Shown: piece by piece, positions 7,319 to 14,412 of the stretch | How positions within the stretch are numbered: the first letter of the stretch is position 1 | Layout: each line of letters begins with the position of its first letter | From: JBMZCV01 sp049613665 | Lineage (GTDB): Bacteria > Bacteroidota > Bacteroidia > Chitinophagales > UBA2359 | Length of the DNA stretch: 14,412 nt | NCBI GenBank assembly: GCA_049613665.1 | Contig: JBMZCV010000136.1 | Coordinates: 1 to 14,412, forward strand | Direction of reading: 5' to 3' | Program-made: the position numbers and the translations under genes | Notes under the pieces: generated by a model | What the model was told of the DNA's origin: nothing | The model's input: only the letters and a program-made list of their open reading frames with translations | The model's database searches: none

Positions 7319-7326
7319 TTATATTT
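7319..7326. repeat. Right target-site duplication of the IS66-family element
   Basis: TTATATTT exactly repeats 4353-4360. Confidence 0.9.
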
Positions 7327-7376
7327 TTAATAATAGTATGAAAAGACGATAGGTAAGTTCTTTCTTTGAAAAAAGG

Positions 7377-9599
7377 CTATTTTAATTTGAGATGCACAGG
7401 TTCGGTAGCTTTTGAAGCAAAGAACTTGAAATTAAAGTCTTTAACAGGTATTTTTTGTTGTTTAGTTACCAGCTCTGCTTTTATAGTATTTTCTTTCAAA
7501 CCTTCTTTTAATTTTATTGGAAAAAAGCTTATAATATTAGAAGTATTATTATGGTTAACATTGAGTATATCAATGTAACACCATTCTTTTAATAAAATAG
7601 TATCAGTTAGTATTTCATTATTAAATTTTACAACTACTTCGATAGGGTTTCGTAAAGTTGACATAATTCTTAATTCAAAATTCTTTATATTACTATATGC
7701 ACCTAAGTTAATTTTTTGACTAGATATATCAGTATGTATTTCATCAATGGTATCTTTTATCTCTTTATTGTTTTCAGTTTTCATATACTTTATAGGCAAG
7801 TTAAAAATTGTATTAGCAGCAAAATAAGGCTGTTGAGTGTTTTGTGATGTATAAATAATAGTATCATTTTCTGGATTTTTTATCTGAAAATAAGCATTTT
7901 TAGGCATTTCATTTCCTGTCGTTATTTCATATTTTTTAGCGTTATTTTTTAGTAAATTTAAATTGTATTGATTAGGTTTATTTCTTATTGCTGCCTTTTT
8001 ACTGTTATTATGTTTTACTGACTTTATTTCAAAAGCTTCGTCAGTATTGCCTACTATTTCTAAAATAGGATTTTTTATGGAACATATTATCTCACTAAAT
8101 TCAACCGTATTTATTTCTGAAATAGTCTCGTTTTTAGTAGTGTGTTCAAGTTCTAAATTTAATGTGTAGTTGTTTTTAAAAGGAAAAATTCTATTATTAT
8201 TTGTAGAGTTATATATGAGTATTTCCGTTTTTGCATTAATTAGACTTACCTTAAACTGAGTGTTTGACGGTACATTAATTATTCGTTTTGTTTCTATCGT
8301 AATCGTACTAGTTCTATCAGCCTCTAATTTTAAAGTGTATTGATATTTATTTATTGATAACTTCTTTCTTTCTTTTATTTCGTAATTTGTTTTTAAACTA
8401 TCAACAAGTATGTGCGAAAGTATGTTTGGAATATCGCTCGAAATCTCTAAAATTACATCTTGAGTGTTTGTTTTGCCTGCATTTATAGTTTCGCCATCCT
8501 TTTTACTCTCGTGTATAATTTTAAAAACAGCATTGGTATCAGCAGTACATACTAATGCGTAAGGTATAGAATTGCCATTTTTATCTTTCGGATTTTTTAA
8601 TTTTTTTTTACCTTGTTCATCTATCTCATAGATATTGATACCTGCTGTATTTTGGACATCCCATTCTCCTAAATTGGAGGCAAAAATGAGTAATTCATTT
8701 TCTTGATCTGAATTTATTGTAATTTCTATTGAAGTTTTCTTGTTCTTTTTGGGAAGTTCGATATTTTTGAAATCTTCTGAGCTATTATTAATATATATGT
8801 CAATTTTATCTTTATCATACTCGTCATAATCCCACAATTCTAATTTTAGAGAAGTGCTAGAAACTTTTATAGTATCTCTAACAATATTTATACGACCTTT
8901 TGTTTTAGTAAATGTATGCCTGTTTTTTTCAGAATTTACTTGTTTTGTTCCTACGGTTGTTTGAAAATCTTTAGGTTGAATTTTGGCAGTAGGTCTATTT
9001 TTAAGATTTAGCTTTATCTCTTCTTCTGTTAGTATTTTTTGTTCTACCTTTAATTTACTAATTGCTCCTTGTAAAAAGTTATTTTCATTGCCTTTGCCTA
9101 GCACAATGCTATTAGTAAAGTTAATGGTTTCATTGTCCGTTTTTACTATATTTAAACATATAGATGTTTTGGGCAGATTGGCCACTTCAATACCATCTAC
9201 ATATACACTTATATTGCGGTTTCCATCATACACATAGTTCAATAAATGCCACTTTTCGATATGTTTTCCTCCAATAGGCTTTTCTGTGTTTTTCCCATTG
9301 GTTTGCTTTAGATAAACTGAGTTGTTGCCTACACCTACTTCGACAAAACGCACTTTTTCGTCTTTTTGCCCACTATTTTGGATGCGTGTCTGATATAAAA
9401 GTGGATATGAATTATTATCAAGCACCTGAAACCAAAACGATATTGAAAAAGCTTCTTTTTTAGGCGAAATATCTAAGACTTTCTCCTGTTTTTCGGAAGG
9501 TTTAAAGATAATAGTTTCAGATTGGGTATGATTAGGCTGTGCTATCAACAAATTATTTTGAATGAAAAAAAATAAGAATATGATATTTATGATTTTCAT
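7377..9599 (-). CDS. Large exported protein with LamG-like domain and beta-rich repeats
   Basis: ATG 9599-9597 is chosen because it begins a proper signal peptide (MKIINIIFLFFF, cleavage near Ala20-Gln21); a longer TTG start 8 codons upstream would spoil it. The product is 740 residues. About 28-190 is a concanavalin A/LamG-like domain: FSISFWFQVLDN, KWHLLNYVYDGNRNISVYVD and the closing ISKLKVEQKILTEEEI are characteristic. About 240-330 is a second beta domain with LELWDYDEYDKDKIDIYIN and LLIFASNLGEWDVQNTAGI, a pattern I have seen in secreted Bacteroidota proteins (WD-x-D...NLG...NTA). The remaining 400 residues are beta-rich and unrecognised, with no anchor or sorting domain seen. It is the last gene of the three-gene operon, 33 bp after its neighbour. 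It probably binds a carbohydrate or protein ligand at the cell surface (inference). Confidence 0.87.
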   Translation of the reverse strand: MKIINIIFLFFFIQNNLLIAQPNHTQSETIIFKPSEKQEKVLDISPKKEAFSISFWFQVLDNNSYPLLYQTRIQNSGQKDEKVRFVEVGVGNNSVYLKQTNGKNTEKPIGGKHIEKWHLLNYVYDGNRNISVYVDGIEVANLPKTSICLNIVKTDNETINFTNSIVLGKGNENNFLQGAISKLKVEQKILTEEEIKLNLKNRPTAKIQPKDFQTTVGTKQVNSEKNRHTFTKTKGRINIVRDTIKVSSTSLKLELWDYDEYDKDKIDIYINNSSEDFKNIELPKKNKKTSIEITINSDQENELLIFASNLGEWDVQNTAGINIYEIDEQGKKKLKNPKDKNGNSIPYALVCTADTNAVFKIIHESKKDGETINAGKTNTQDVILEISSDIPNILSHILVDSLKTNYEIKERKKLSINKYQYTLKLEADRTSTITIETKRIINVPSNTQFKVSLINAKTEILIYNSTNNNRIFPFKNNYTLNLELEHTTKNETISEINTVEFSEIICSIKNPILEIVGNTDEAFEIKSVKHNNSKKAAIRNKPNQYNLNLLKNNAKKYEITTGNEMPKNAYFQIKNPENDTIIYTSQNTQQPYFAANTIFNLPIKYMKTENNKEIKDTIDEIHTDISSQKINLGAYSNIKNFELRIMSTLRNPIEVVVKFNNEILTDTILLKEWCYIDILNVNHNNTSNIISFFPIKLKEGLKENTIKAELVTKQQKIPVKDFNFKFFASKATEPVHLKLK

Positions 9600-9632
9600 G
9601 CTTTTTCTTTTATAAGTTGCCAAAATAAAAAT

Positions 9633-11324
9633 TTAAGGTTTTTTCTTTTTACTATCGTATTTTTTCCTATCTACTTCAATAGTTTCTATGATATGATTGG
9701 CCTGCGATCTATCGCCATCTTTAGTACTATATCTTTTTTGTACATTTCTGAGACTTATTATTCTATCTTCAGCTTGCTCTATTTTGAGTAGAATTTCATC
9801 AATTTTGCCATTTTTCATTTTAATTCTTTTTTTTATTCTTTTGACATTTAATTCATACGTTGTGATTTTTTCTTTAATTTCTATAATTCTCAATTTAGAC
9901 AATTTAATTTTCTCTTCTTCTTCTGCGATTAATCTTTCGTAATATTTATCTAAACCATCAATTTGTATTTGCAAATCTACACCACGAAATGCTTTACCAT
10001 CAGTACCATCTTTTTCGAGATGTTCCATCGCCTTAAATATCAACTTATCAATTTTTAAATTTTGTTCCTCTAAAATCTCGTATGCAGTAATGTAAGCACA
10101 ATAGGCACGCAAAAAAGCAAGTTCTTCGTTGCTAATTCGTTTTTTTTGTCCTTGTGAAAGGAAAAAAGATTGTGTTTCATTATCTCTATTGTTATAATTT
10201 TCTTTCATATCTTGCGAAGCTTCATAAATGATGTCTAAGAGGCCTCCTCCTGAACCTCGCCAATCGGCATGACCCGTAATGTTTAAGTTAATGCTCAAGT
10301 TCTCTTTATCATGAAATGGAATATTATACACTTTATTCAAAATAAGGTTTACTAACATCTTTGTAGCATTCTGCGTATTTTGTGTACAATATTTACCAAT
10401 AACTTGGCCTTTGGCATCTATACTAATACCATCTTCCTCATTTTCTACCACTTTCAAGCCTAGGTTCATACTTGAGACATCTTCTAAATTGCTATTTACT
10501 GCAGTATTGCCATTATTTATATTATTTAATTCCTGTTGTATTTTATCCAAATCTTGTTGTCGCATATCTTCTATATCATTGATAGCAATAATAGCGTTTT
10601 GATAATGTTGATTAGATTTTACCTTTTCAATTTGTCTTTCAGCACGTTTTATCTTTTCTTCTTCATCTACTCGTTCTATTTTTCGTCTATTAATATCGTT
10701 GGTTATTTTTCTAATGGTATCTTGTTCTATTCTTATTTCCTCTTCTATATTTACTATTTGTTGTTCTAAACTATCAATGACATTTTTTTCTTTTCCTATT
10801 CCATAGTCATAGTGCGAATGACATTTTTCCATTTTTGATGCTAGCCATCGGTTATAATTTTTTTCTTTATGCAATGTTAATTGCTTGTGTTTTTTATCTA
10901 AGGCTTCAATTCTGTTCATTAAATCAATATCTCTTGAGGTACGTTTTCGGTCATTGTCTAGCTTGAAGGCTACATTGTAATATATACAAGAACGCTTTTC
11001 AACATCGCTTTTTTCTTCTTGTACAATACCGAGTATCATATAATAAGCCAAAGGATTGAGTGCATGTTGTCGTTGCTTTACTTCTGGTGTTTTCAAGTAA
11101 CGCTCTAAATATATAACAGAGCCTGTACGTTGAAAATTTTTTAAATGCTTTCGGTTGCTTCTATGTTCGCGATCAAGAAATAAGACAAGTTTTTTCAAAA
11201 AATCAAGTTTTCCTCTTGTCCATGTAGAGTCTTGTGTAGTTTTTTTGGTCTGTGCATTTACAGATACAGATGTTAGACAAAACAAGATGTAAAATAAAAT
11301 AAATGTAATAATTCTTAGTTTCAT
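9633..11324 (-). CDS. Exported coiled-coil protein with embedded OmpA-like domain
   Basis: ATG 11324-11322 is preferred over a GTG 14 codons upstream because it starts a clean signal peptide (MKLRIITFILFYILF..., cleavage near Ala24-Gln25) and is preceded by an A-rich leader. The 563-residue product has, in order: a domain at about 40-165 shared with the C-terminus of the caspase-like protein upstream; a charged coiled coil at about 175-270; a probable OmpA-like domain at about 300-455; and a second coiled coil at about 456-530 with a lysine-rich end. The OmpA call rests on LNITGHADWRGSG (Asp354) and NEELAFLRAYCAY (Asn399, Arg406), the positions that contact diaminopimelate in peptidoglycan-binding members, separated by an unusually long insert. 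It may hold the caspase-like protein at the cell wall (inference). The gap to the upstream gene is 41 bp. Confidence 0.82.
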   Translation of the reverse strand: MKLRIITFILFYILFCLTSVSVNAQTKKTTQDSTWTRGKLDFLKKLVLFLDREHRSNRKHLKNFQRTGSVIYLERYLKTPEVKQRQHALNPLAYYMILGIVQEEKSDVEKRSCIYYNVAFKLDNDRKRTSRDIDLMNRIEALDKKHKQLTLHKEKNYNRWLASKMEKCHSHYDYGIGKEKNVIDSLEQQIVNIEEEIRIEQDTIRKITNDINRRKIERVDEEEKIKRAERQIEKVKSNQHYQNAIIAINDIEDMRQQDLDKIQQELNNINNGNTAVNSNLEDVSSMNLGLKVVENEEDGISIDAKGQVIGKYCTQNTQNATKMLVNLILNKVYNIPFHDKENLSINLNITGHADWRGSGGGLLDIIYEASQDMKENYNNRDNETQSFFLSQGQKKRISNEELAFLRAYCAYITAYEILEEQNLKIDKLIFKAMEHLEKDGTDGKAFRGVDLQIQIDGLDKYYERLIAEEEEKIKLSKLRIIEIKEKITTYELNVKRIKKRIKMKNGKIDEILLKIEQAEDRIISLRNVQKRYSTKDGDRSQANHIIETIEVDRKKYDSKKKKP

Positions 11325-11365
11325 ATTATGTTTTTTTTGACAAAAAAAAATCGTTGAATGTGGCA

Positions 11366-12706
11366 CTATTGTCTATTTTTTTCAATTTTTTCTAATTTAT
11401 CTTTAATAGTAGTCTCACATTTTTCTACATTTTCTATCACTGGAAGGTAGGATTTTATTTTTTGGGTTAGCCATTTTTTATAAGTTTCAGTAAAACCAAA
11501 CTCAAGCTCTTTTTTATCTAATTTAATCAGATCCTTTATAAATTGATTATCAGCAGATGACTTTTTTTCAGCTAAACGTTGAGTGATCTTATAATAAATG
11601 AAAGCTTCTTCATTTTTGCCATTATACTCTGCCAAAATAGCCAATGTTAGATGGTAAGCAAAAGGACTTTCACGATGATGCTTTTGGAGTTTTTCGGGCG
11701 TTAAGGCATAGTCTTGTAAGCACTTAAAGTTTTGGCAATTTTTTATGTTGTCTTTATTTGTATGAGGCAACAATTTCATAAGCTTTTTTACAGCCTCTAT
11801 TCTATCTTCTATTACTACTCGCTCTTTAAGCGGAATTTCTTGAAGTACAGAGAGTTCATAGTAAAAAGGAGATTGTTGTTTAGTATTAATTTTTTTTCCA
11901 TACTCGTCAGTAAACTTTATTTTTTTTGTAAATTTAAATACTGAATCCCTAATATTTTTTAACAAACTTTCCCATTCAATATTATTTTTAGGATTGCTAG
12001 CATATTCACTCAGTTTTTTTGTAAAAAATTGAGTGAATATGCCGCCTTTCATCTTGTTGATATACGAAAATTCGCCTAAATCACTACTTGACATAATAAT
12101 ATATCCCTTACTGTATAAAAACAAATCTGCCAAGCGTTTTGGGTTAATCCATTCGTCACTTGCTACATTATATACATCATTGTCGTCAAGTTGTACTTGA
12201 GCGTCTTGTATCTCAAAATTATTGCAAGCTTCTGCAAAAACTAAAGTTAAACGAGCTCCTAAATCCATTAATTGATAGCCAACTGTTTCTAGGTTTCGTT
12301 TTTGTTCTGGATAAGGTTTACTGGAAGAATATTGTTTAAAAATTAAATCTGGCGAAATATTATTACCTTTATTAATACCATGTCCCAAAAAATAGAAAAA
12401 GACAATATCATTTTTTTTAATGCTTTTGTTTTTATACAAAGCTAGCATTACAGAATCAAGTGTGTAAGTAGTAAAATTACTGTCAATATAAAAGCTTTTA
12501 TTGACAGTAAGAATTTTAGTATTTTCAATTTTTGAGATTAAACTATCCAACAAAACTAGAGAACGTTTATTTCCATCGCCAATAGTTTCATCAGTAGTAG
12601 TAGCAAAAAATATAACATGCAAAGTAGGTTTTTCTACTTCATTTTGTCCATAAATATTTAAGAACAACAAAAGCAGTAAAGTAAAAAAAATAAATATATG
12701 CTTCAT
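11366..12706 (-). CDS. Exported caspase-like (peptidase C14) protein
   Basis: The 446-residue product opens with a signal peptide (MKHIFIFFTLLLLLFLNIYG, cleavage near Gly20-Gln21). Residues about 27-260 have the caspase/metacaspase fold order. A first strand LHVIFFATTTDE is followed by DIVFFYFLGHGIN with the expected catalytic His109, then by LTLVFAEACNNFE with Cys161 at the position of the caspase 'DxC' motif (Glu replaces the usual Asp), then by GYIIMSSSDLGEFSYIN and GGIFTQFF. A C-terminal domain at about 302-425 (TPEKLQKHHRESPFAY, YYKITQRLAEKK, YKKWLTQKIKSY) recurs at the N-terminus of the next gene product. Export makes it unlike cytoplasmic metacaspases and death effectors. It is the first gene of the minus-strand operon and diverges from 12782. 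The substrate is unknown; the dyad suggests activity but does not prove it. Confidence 0.88.
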   Translation of the reverse strand: MKHIFIFFTLLLLLFLNIYGQNEVEKPTLHVIFFATTTDETIGDGNKRSLVLLDSLISKIENTKILTVNKSFYIDSNFTTYTLDSVMLALYKNKSIKKNDIVFFYFLGHGINKGNNISPDLIFKQYSSSKPYPEQKRNLETVGYQLMDLGARLTLVFAEACNNFEIQDAQVQLDDNDVYNVASDEWINPKRLADLFLYSKGYIIMSSSDLGEFSYINKMKGGIFTQFFTKKLSEYASNPKNNIEWESLLKNIRDSVFKFTKKIKFTDEYGKKINTKQQSPFYYELSVLQEIPLKERVVIEDRIEAVKKLMKLLPHTNKDNIKNCQNFKCLQDYALTPEKLQKHHRESPFAYHLTLAILAEYNGKNEEAFIYYKITQRLAEKKSSADNQFIKDLIKLDKKELEFGFTETYKKWLTQKIKSYLPVIENVEKCETTIKDKLEKIEKNRQ

Positions 12707-12781
12707 TTTTAAGAAATTTAGTTATATTTACAAACATCGATTAAGCTTTGGTAAAAGTAAGGATCTTTTTTTACAAAACAA
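12707..12781. promoter_or_regulatory. Divergent intergenic region between the caspase operon and CHAT unit copy 2
   Basis: This 75-bp AT-rich gap must hold the promoters or leaders of both directions unless transcription enters from outside. I see no perfect Bacteroidota -7 element (TAnnTTTG). Near matches are AAGCTTTG on the plus strand and TACTTTTA or GATGTTTG on the minus strand, none with a convincing upstream TTG. The block TTTTTTTACAAAA at 12766-12778 just before the start codon resembles TTTTTTACAAAA at 723-734 before the paralogous gene, which suggests a shared leader. Confidence 0.35.
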
Positions 12782-13441
12782 ATGAGTATCATGCGTAAAA
12801 CATTTTTTTTTTTAACCTTTAGTGTTTTCATTACAATTTTTTCCTGTTTTCCTACTAATAATTTGTTTGCACAAAAAAAATATTTAGATAAAGTTTTTAA
12901 AACAATACTCAAAGCAACACCTAAAGCTGAGGCAGGTTATGAAAGTAAACGAGCAGAACCATTGATAGAAGCAGTTGAAATTTTGCTAAAAAACAAAAAA
13001 ATTGGGAAGGTAAGCTATAAAACTATTTCTGATGAGAAGAGAGCATATAATAATTTATTAGATATTACAGAGTTATTAGATAGTGCATATGCTTTTCGAG
13101 GTTCTGATGATGAAAAGCTTAAAAAACGCATTGAACAATTAAAAAGTAAATATTCAAATATAAGTTATACTGCTGCCAATAATGGTAGCGGAAATATTGA
13201 TATTAAAAGGCATGAAATAGCTAGTGGAAAAACAAAACAGCATCCAATAGATTGTAAAAATAAAACAACTATTGCTATGCATAGTCCTGCTAATTCATTG
13301 TACTTATATGTTGATAATGATGATTTAGGAGAACGAAAAAGATGGTCAGATGATAATATTCCTATTGGTACTTGCACCATTAAATTGGTAAACAACAAGG
13401 ATAAGACTGTTAATTATGTGATAATGATACAAACACACTAA
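12782..13441 (+). CDS. Small exported protein of unknown family, partner of the CHAT protein (copy 2)
   Basis: This 219-residue paralogue of the protein at 747-1421 matches it by eye at roughly half of positions, including KATPKAE, GKVSYKT, NNLLDI, the cysteines in IDCK (158) and PIGTC (198) and the terminal His. A signal peptide ends near Ala30-Gln31; Cys22 (TIFSC) makes a lipoprotein possible. ATG 12782 has the better A-rich leader, while a second ATG at 12791 would give a shorter basic n-region (MRKTFFF). A run of 11 T's at 12803-12813 falls within the signal-peptide codons and is a possible slippage site. The stop lies 4 bp before the truncated CHAT gene. The function is unknown; the two copies and their fixed position before a CHAT gene suggest a partner, inhibitor or substrate (inference). 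Confidence 0.85.
   Translation: MSIMRKTFFFLTFSVFITIFSCFPTNNLFAQKKYLDKVFKTILKATPKAEAGYESKRAEPLIEAVEILLKNKKIGKVSYKTISDEKRAYNNLLDITELLDSAYAFRGSDDEKLKKRIEQLKSKYSNISYTAANNGSGNIDIKRHEIASGKTKQHPIDCKNKTTIAMHSPANSLYLYVDNDDLGERKRWSDDNIPIGTCTIKLVNNKDKTVNYVIMIQTH
12803..12813. repeat. T11 homopolymer in the signal-peptide codons
   Basis: Eleven T's in a row encode part of the FFFL hydrophobic core. A one-base change would put the rest of the gene out of frame, so it could vary expression by slippage. In so AT-rich a genome it may be chance. Confidence 0.5.
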
Positions 13442-13445
13442 TCTT

Positions 13446-14396
13446 ATGCAAATGTTTAAATTAGTTCTTTTATTTTTTTTGCTCACATTAAATGTTTACA
13501 TGTTTCCGCTAGAAATATGCCAAAAGAAAGAAATGGCAAAAAAGTTTACAGAAGCTAAAAAAAAGGGAAGCAGCCTTGTTTATAAACATTTTCAGTTACT
13601 AGAAATTATTGAACAAATAAATAGCTGTATTGAAAATTATAATTTTAATGTTTATTCTGATACAATAAATATCAATTTTGTATTATGTGTATATAAAGAA
13701 CTTGTACAAGTTAGCGATTCTATTTTTGCTAATAGTAAGCCAAAGGAACATCTTATATTTTATGAACTTAATAATGACAACAACATCTACAACAAAAACC
13801 TAGCACTCCTCCATCACGCCTACACCTTAACAAATGCTAGCGACCACGCTAGAACAGCTTTCCTCCTAACAGAAAACTATAAAAGCATAGAACTATGGCA
13901 AAAAGACAGTATAAAAGGCGATATCAATATCTTGCATAAAACAGATATACCAAAAATTCAAAAAAAATTGGCAACTAATCAAGCACTGATTAGCTACCAC
14001 TATGGAACACTAAGTGAAAAAACAGATTCTAGTTATGCTTTTGTATGTACGAAAGATACTATTAGTTTTCAGGCTATAACAGTTGATACTACAATGATAA
14101 ATCGGTATGTCAAAGAACTAAATCGGTATGTCGTTTCGGAAAATTATCTTCAATATGCTTATCAATTATACCAAAATTTGTTTGCTCCTTTGCCAATAGA
14201 TACTGCAAATATTGATGAACTTATCATTATTGCTAGTGGGCGTTTATCACTTATCCCTTTTGAGGCACTTTTAACAAAAAATGATAATGAAAGTGATTTT
14301 GCTAGAATGTCTTACTTATTGCGAAAATATGCTATTAGTTATGATTTATCATTGCCGTTTTGGTTCAAAGTGAAATCATTTGGTCAAAAATTTTAA
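13446..14396 (+). pseudogene. CHAT-domain protein copy 2, truncated before the catalytic region
   Basis: The 316-residue frame aligns with residues 1-307 of the CHAT protein at 1424-3091, from the signal peptide (MQMFKLVLLFFLLTLNVYMF) to ISYDLSLPFW. After that the homology stops and an unrelated tail FKVKSFGQKF leads to a stop at 14394-14396. The His and Cys of the CHAT dyad, the second half of the domain and the membrane anchor are therefore missing. Conservation to copy 1 is strong in the middle (LALLHHAY, FLLTENYKSIELWQKDSIKG, LIIIASG-LSLIPFEALLTK) and lower in the N-terminal third. The frame upstream of the break is undamaged, so the break is probably recent. The product could be exported as an inactive fragment, but it is best treated as a pseudogene. 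Confidence 0.85.
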
Positions 14397-14412
14397 ATTT
14401 GCCCAAAAGCAA
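14364..14412. other. Junction sequence unrelated to the CHAT gene at the right edge
   Basis: Alignment with copy 1 ends after TTTTGG at 14363. The following 49 bases (starting TTCAAAGTGAAATCA) match neither the paralogue nor the ends of the elements in this window. They are likely the terminus of another insertion sequence or a deletion junction; the window ends before this can be decided. Confidence 0.5.

Noticed and set aside
11331..11350. Inverted repeat of eight T's and nine A's around GAC between the caspase and coiled-coil genes, as a terminator
   Set aside because: The stem would be almost only A-T with a one-base loop, and it lies within a tight operon; more likely it is the A-rich leader of the downstream gene.
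7366..11944. Plus-strand frames opposite the LamG, coiled-coil and caspase genes (7366-7578, 8983-9237, 9697-9942, 10411-10602, 10536-10769, 11732-11944)
   Set aside because: They are hydrophobic mirror frames of Lys/Glu- and Asn-rich coding strands, with no motif or leader; they are typical shadows.
12718..12912. Minus-strand 64-codon frame across the divergent promoter region
   Set aside because: It is antisense to the start of the small-protein gene and lacks any recognisable content; the paralogue at 747 has no equivalent.
13165..13398. Minus-strand 77-codon frame inside small-protein copy 2
   Set aside because: It is antisense to a gene whose paralogue supports the plus-strand frame.
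1..14412. CRISPR array, tRNA or rRNA genes, phage or plasmid replication genes
   Set aside because: No spaced short repeats, cloverleaf-like sequence or relevant protein motifs were found on either strand.

Overview
The window looks like the chromosome of a member of the Bacteroidota. The DNA is very AT-rich, most signal peptides end in Ala-Gln, there are no Shine-Dalgarno sequences (only A-rich leaders), and the gene families are typical of that phylum: CHAT proteins, zinc-less anti-sigma/TPR proteins, and IS66 elements carrying only TnpC. The exact genus cannot be read from the sequence.

Layout. Positions 1-437 are the start of a transposase gene that runs off the left edge on the minus strand. 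Positions 558-718 are a 161-bp MITE-like element with IS66-type ends and a perfect 8-bp target duplication. It sits just upstream of a plus-strand pair: a small exported protein of unknown family (747-1421) and an exported CHAT protease-like protein with a C-terminal membrane anchor (1424-3091). A minus-strand sigma-like gene (4272-3754) and a membrane protein with an anti-sigma-like N-terminus and TPRs (3653-3051) converge on the CHAT gene and overlap its 3' end. An IS66-family element (4361-7318, perfect 8-bp duplication) follows. A smaller IS701-family element (4373-5788, perfect 4-bp duplication) lies inside its left terminal repeat, and the IS701-type transposase gene is broken.

A compact minus-strand operon of three exported proteins comes next (12706 to 7377, in transcription order). 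It encodes a caspase-like protein with a His/Cys dyad, a coiled-coil protein with an embedded OmpA-like domain, and a protein with a LamG-like domain plus further beta-rich regions. The first two share a domain of about 110 residues. Diverging from this operon is a second copy of the small-protein/CHAT pair (12782-13441 and 13446-14396). In this copy the CHAT gene is cut off before its catalytic half and joined to unrelated sequence at the right edge.

Interpretation (inference). The window holds a cell-envelope module with two different clan CD cysteine peptidase types, CHAT and caspase-like. Each is linked to its own exported partner proteins, and a sigma/anti-sigma-like pair lies beside them. 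The duplicated two-gene CHAT unit, the shared caspase/OmpA-protein domain and the conserved co-oriented genes suggest one or two linked protease-based systems at the envelope, possibly for stress sensing, self/non-self response or secretion control. No substrate or trigger can be read from sequence. The locus is being eroded by at least three transposable elements and one truncation.
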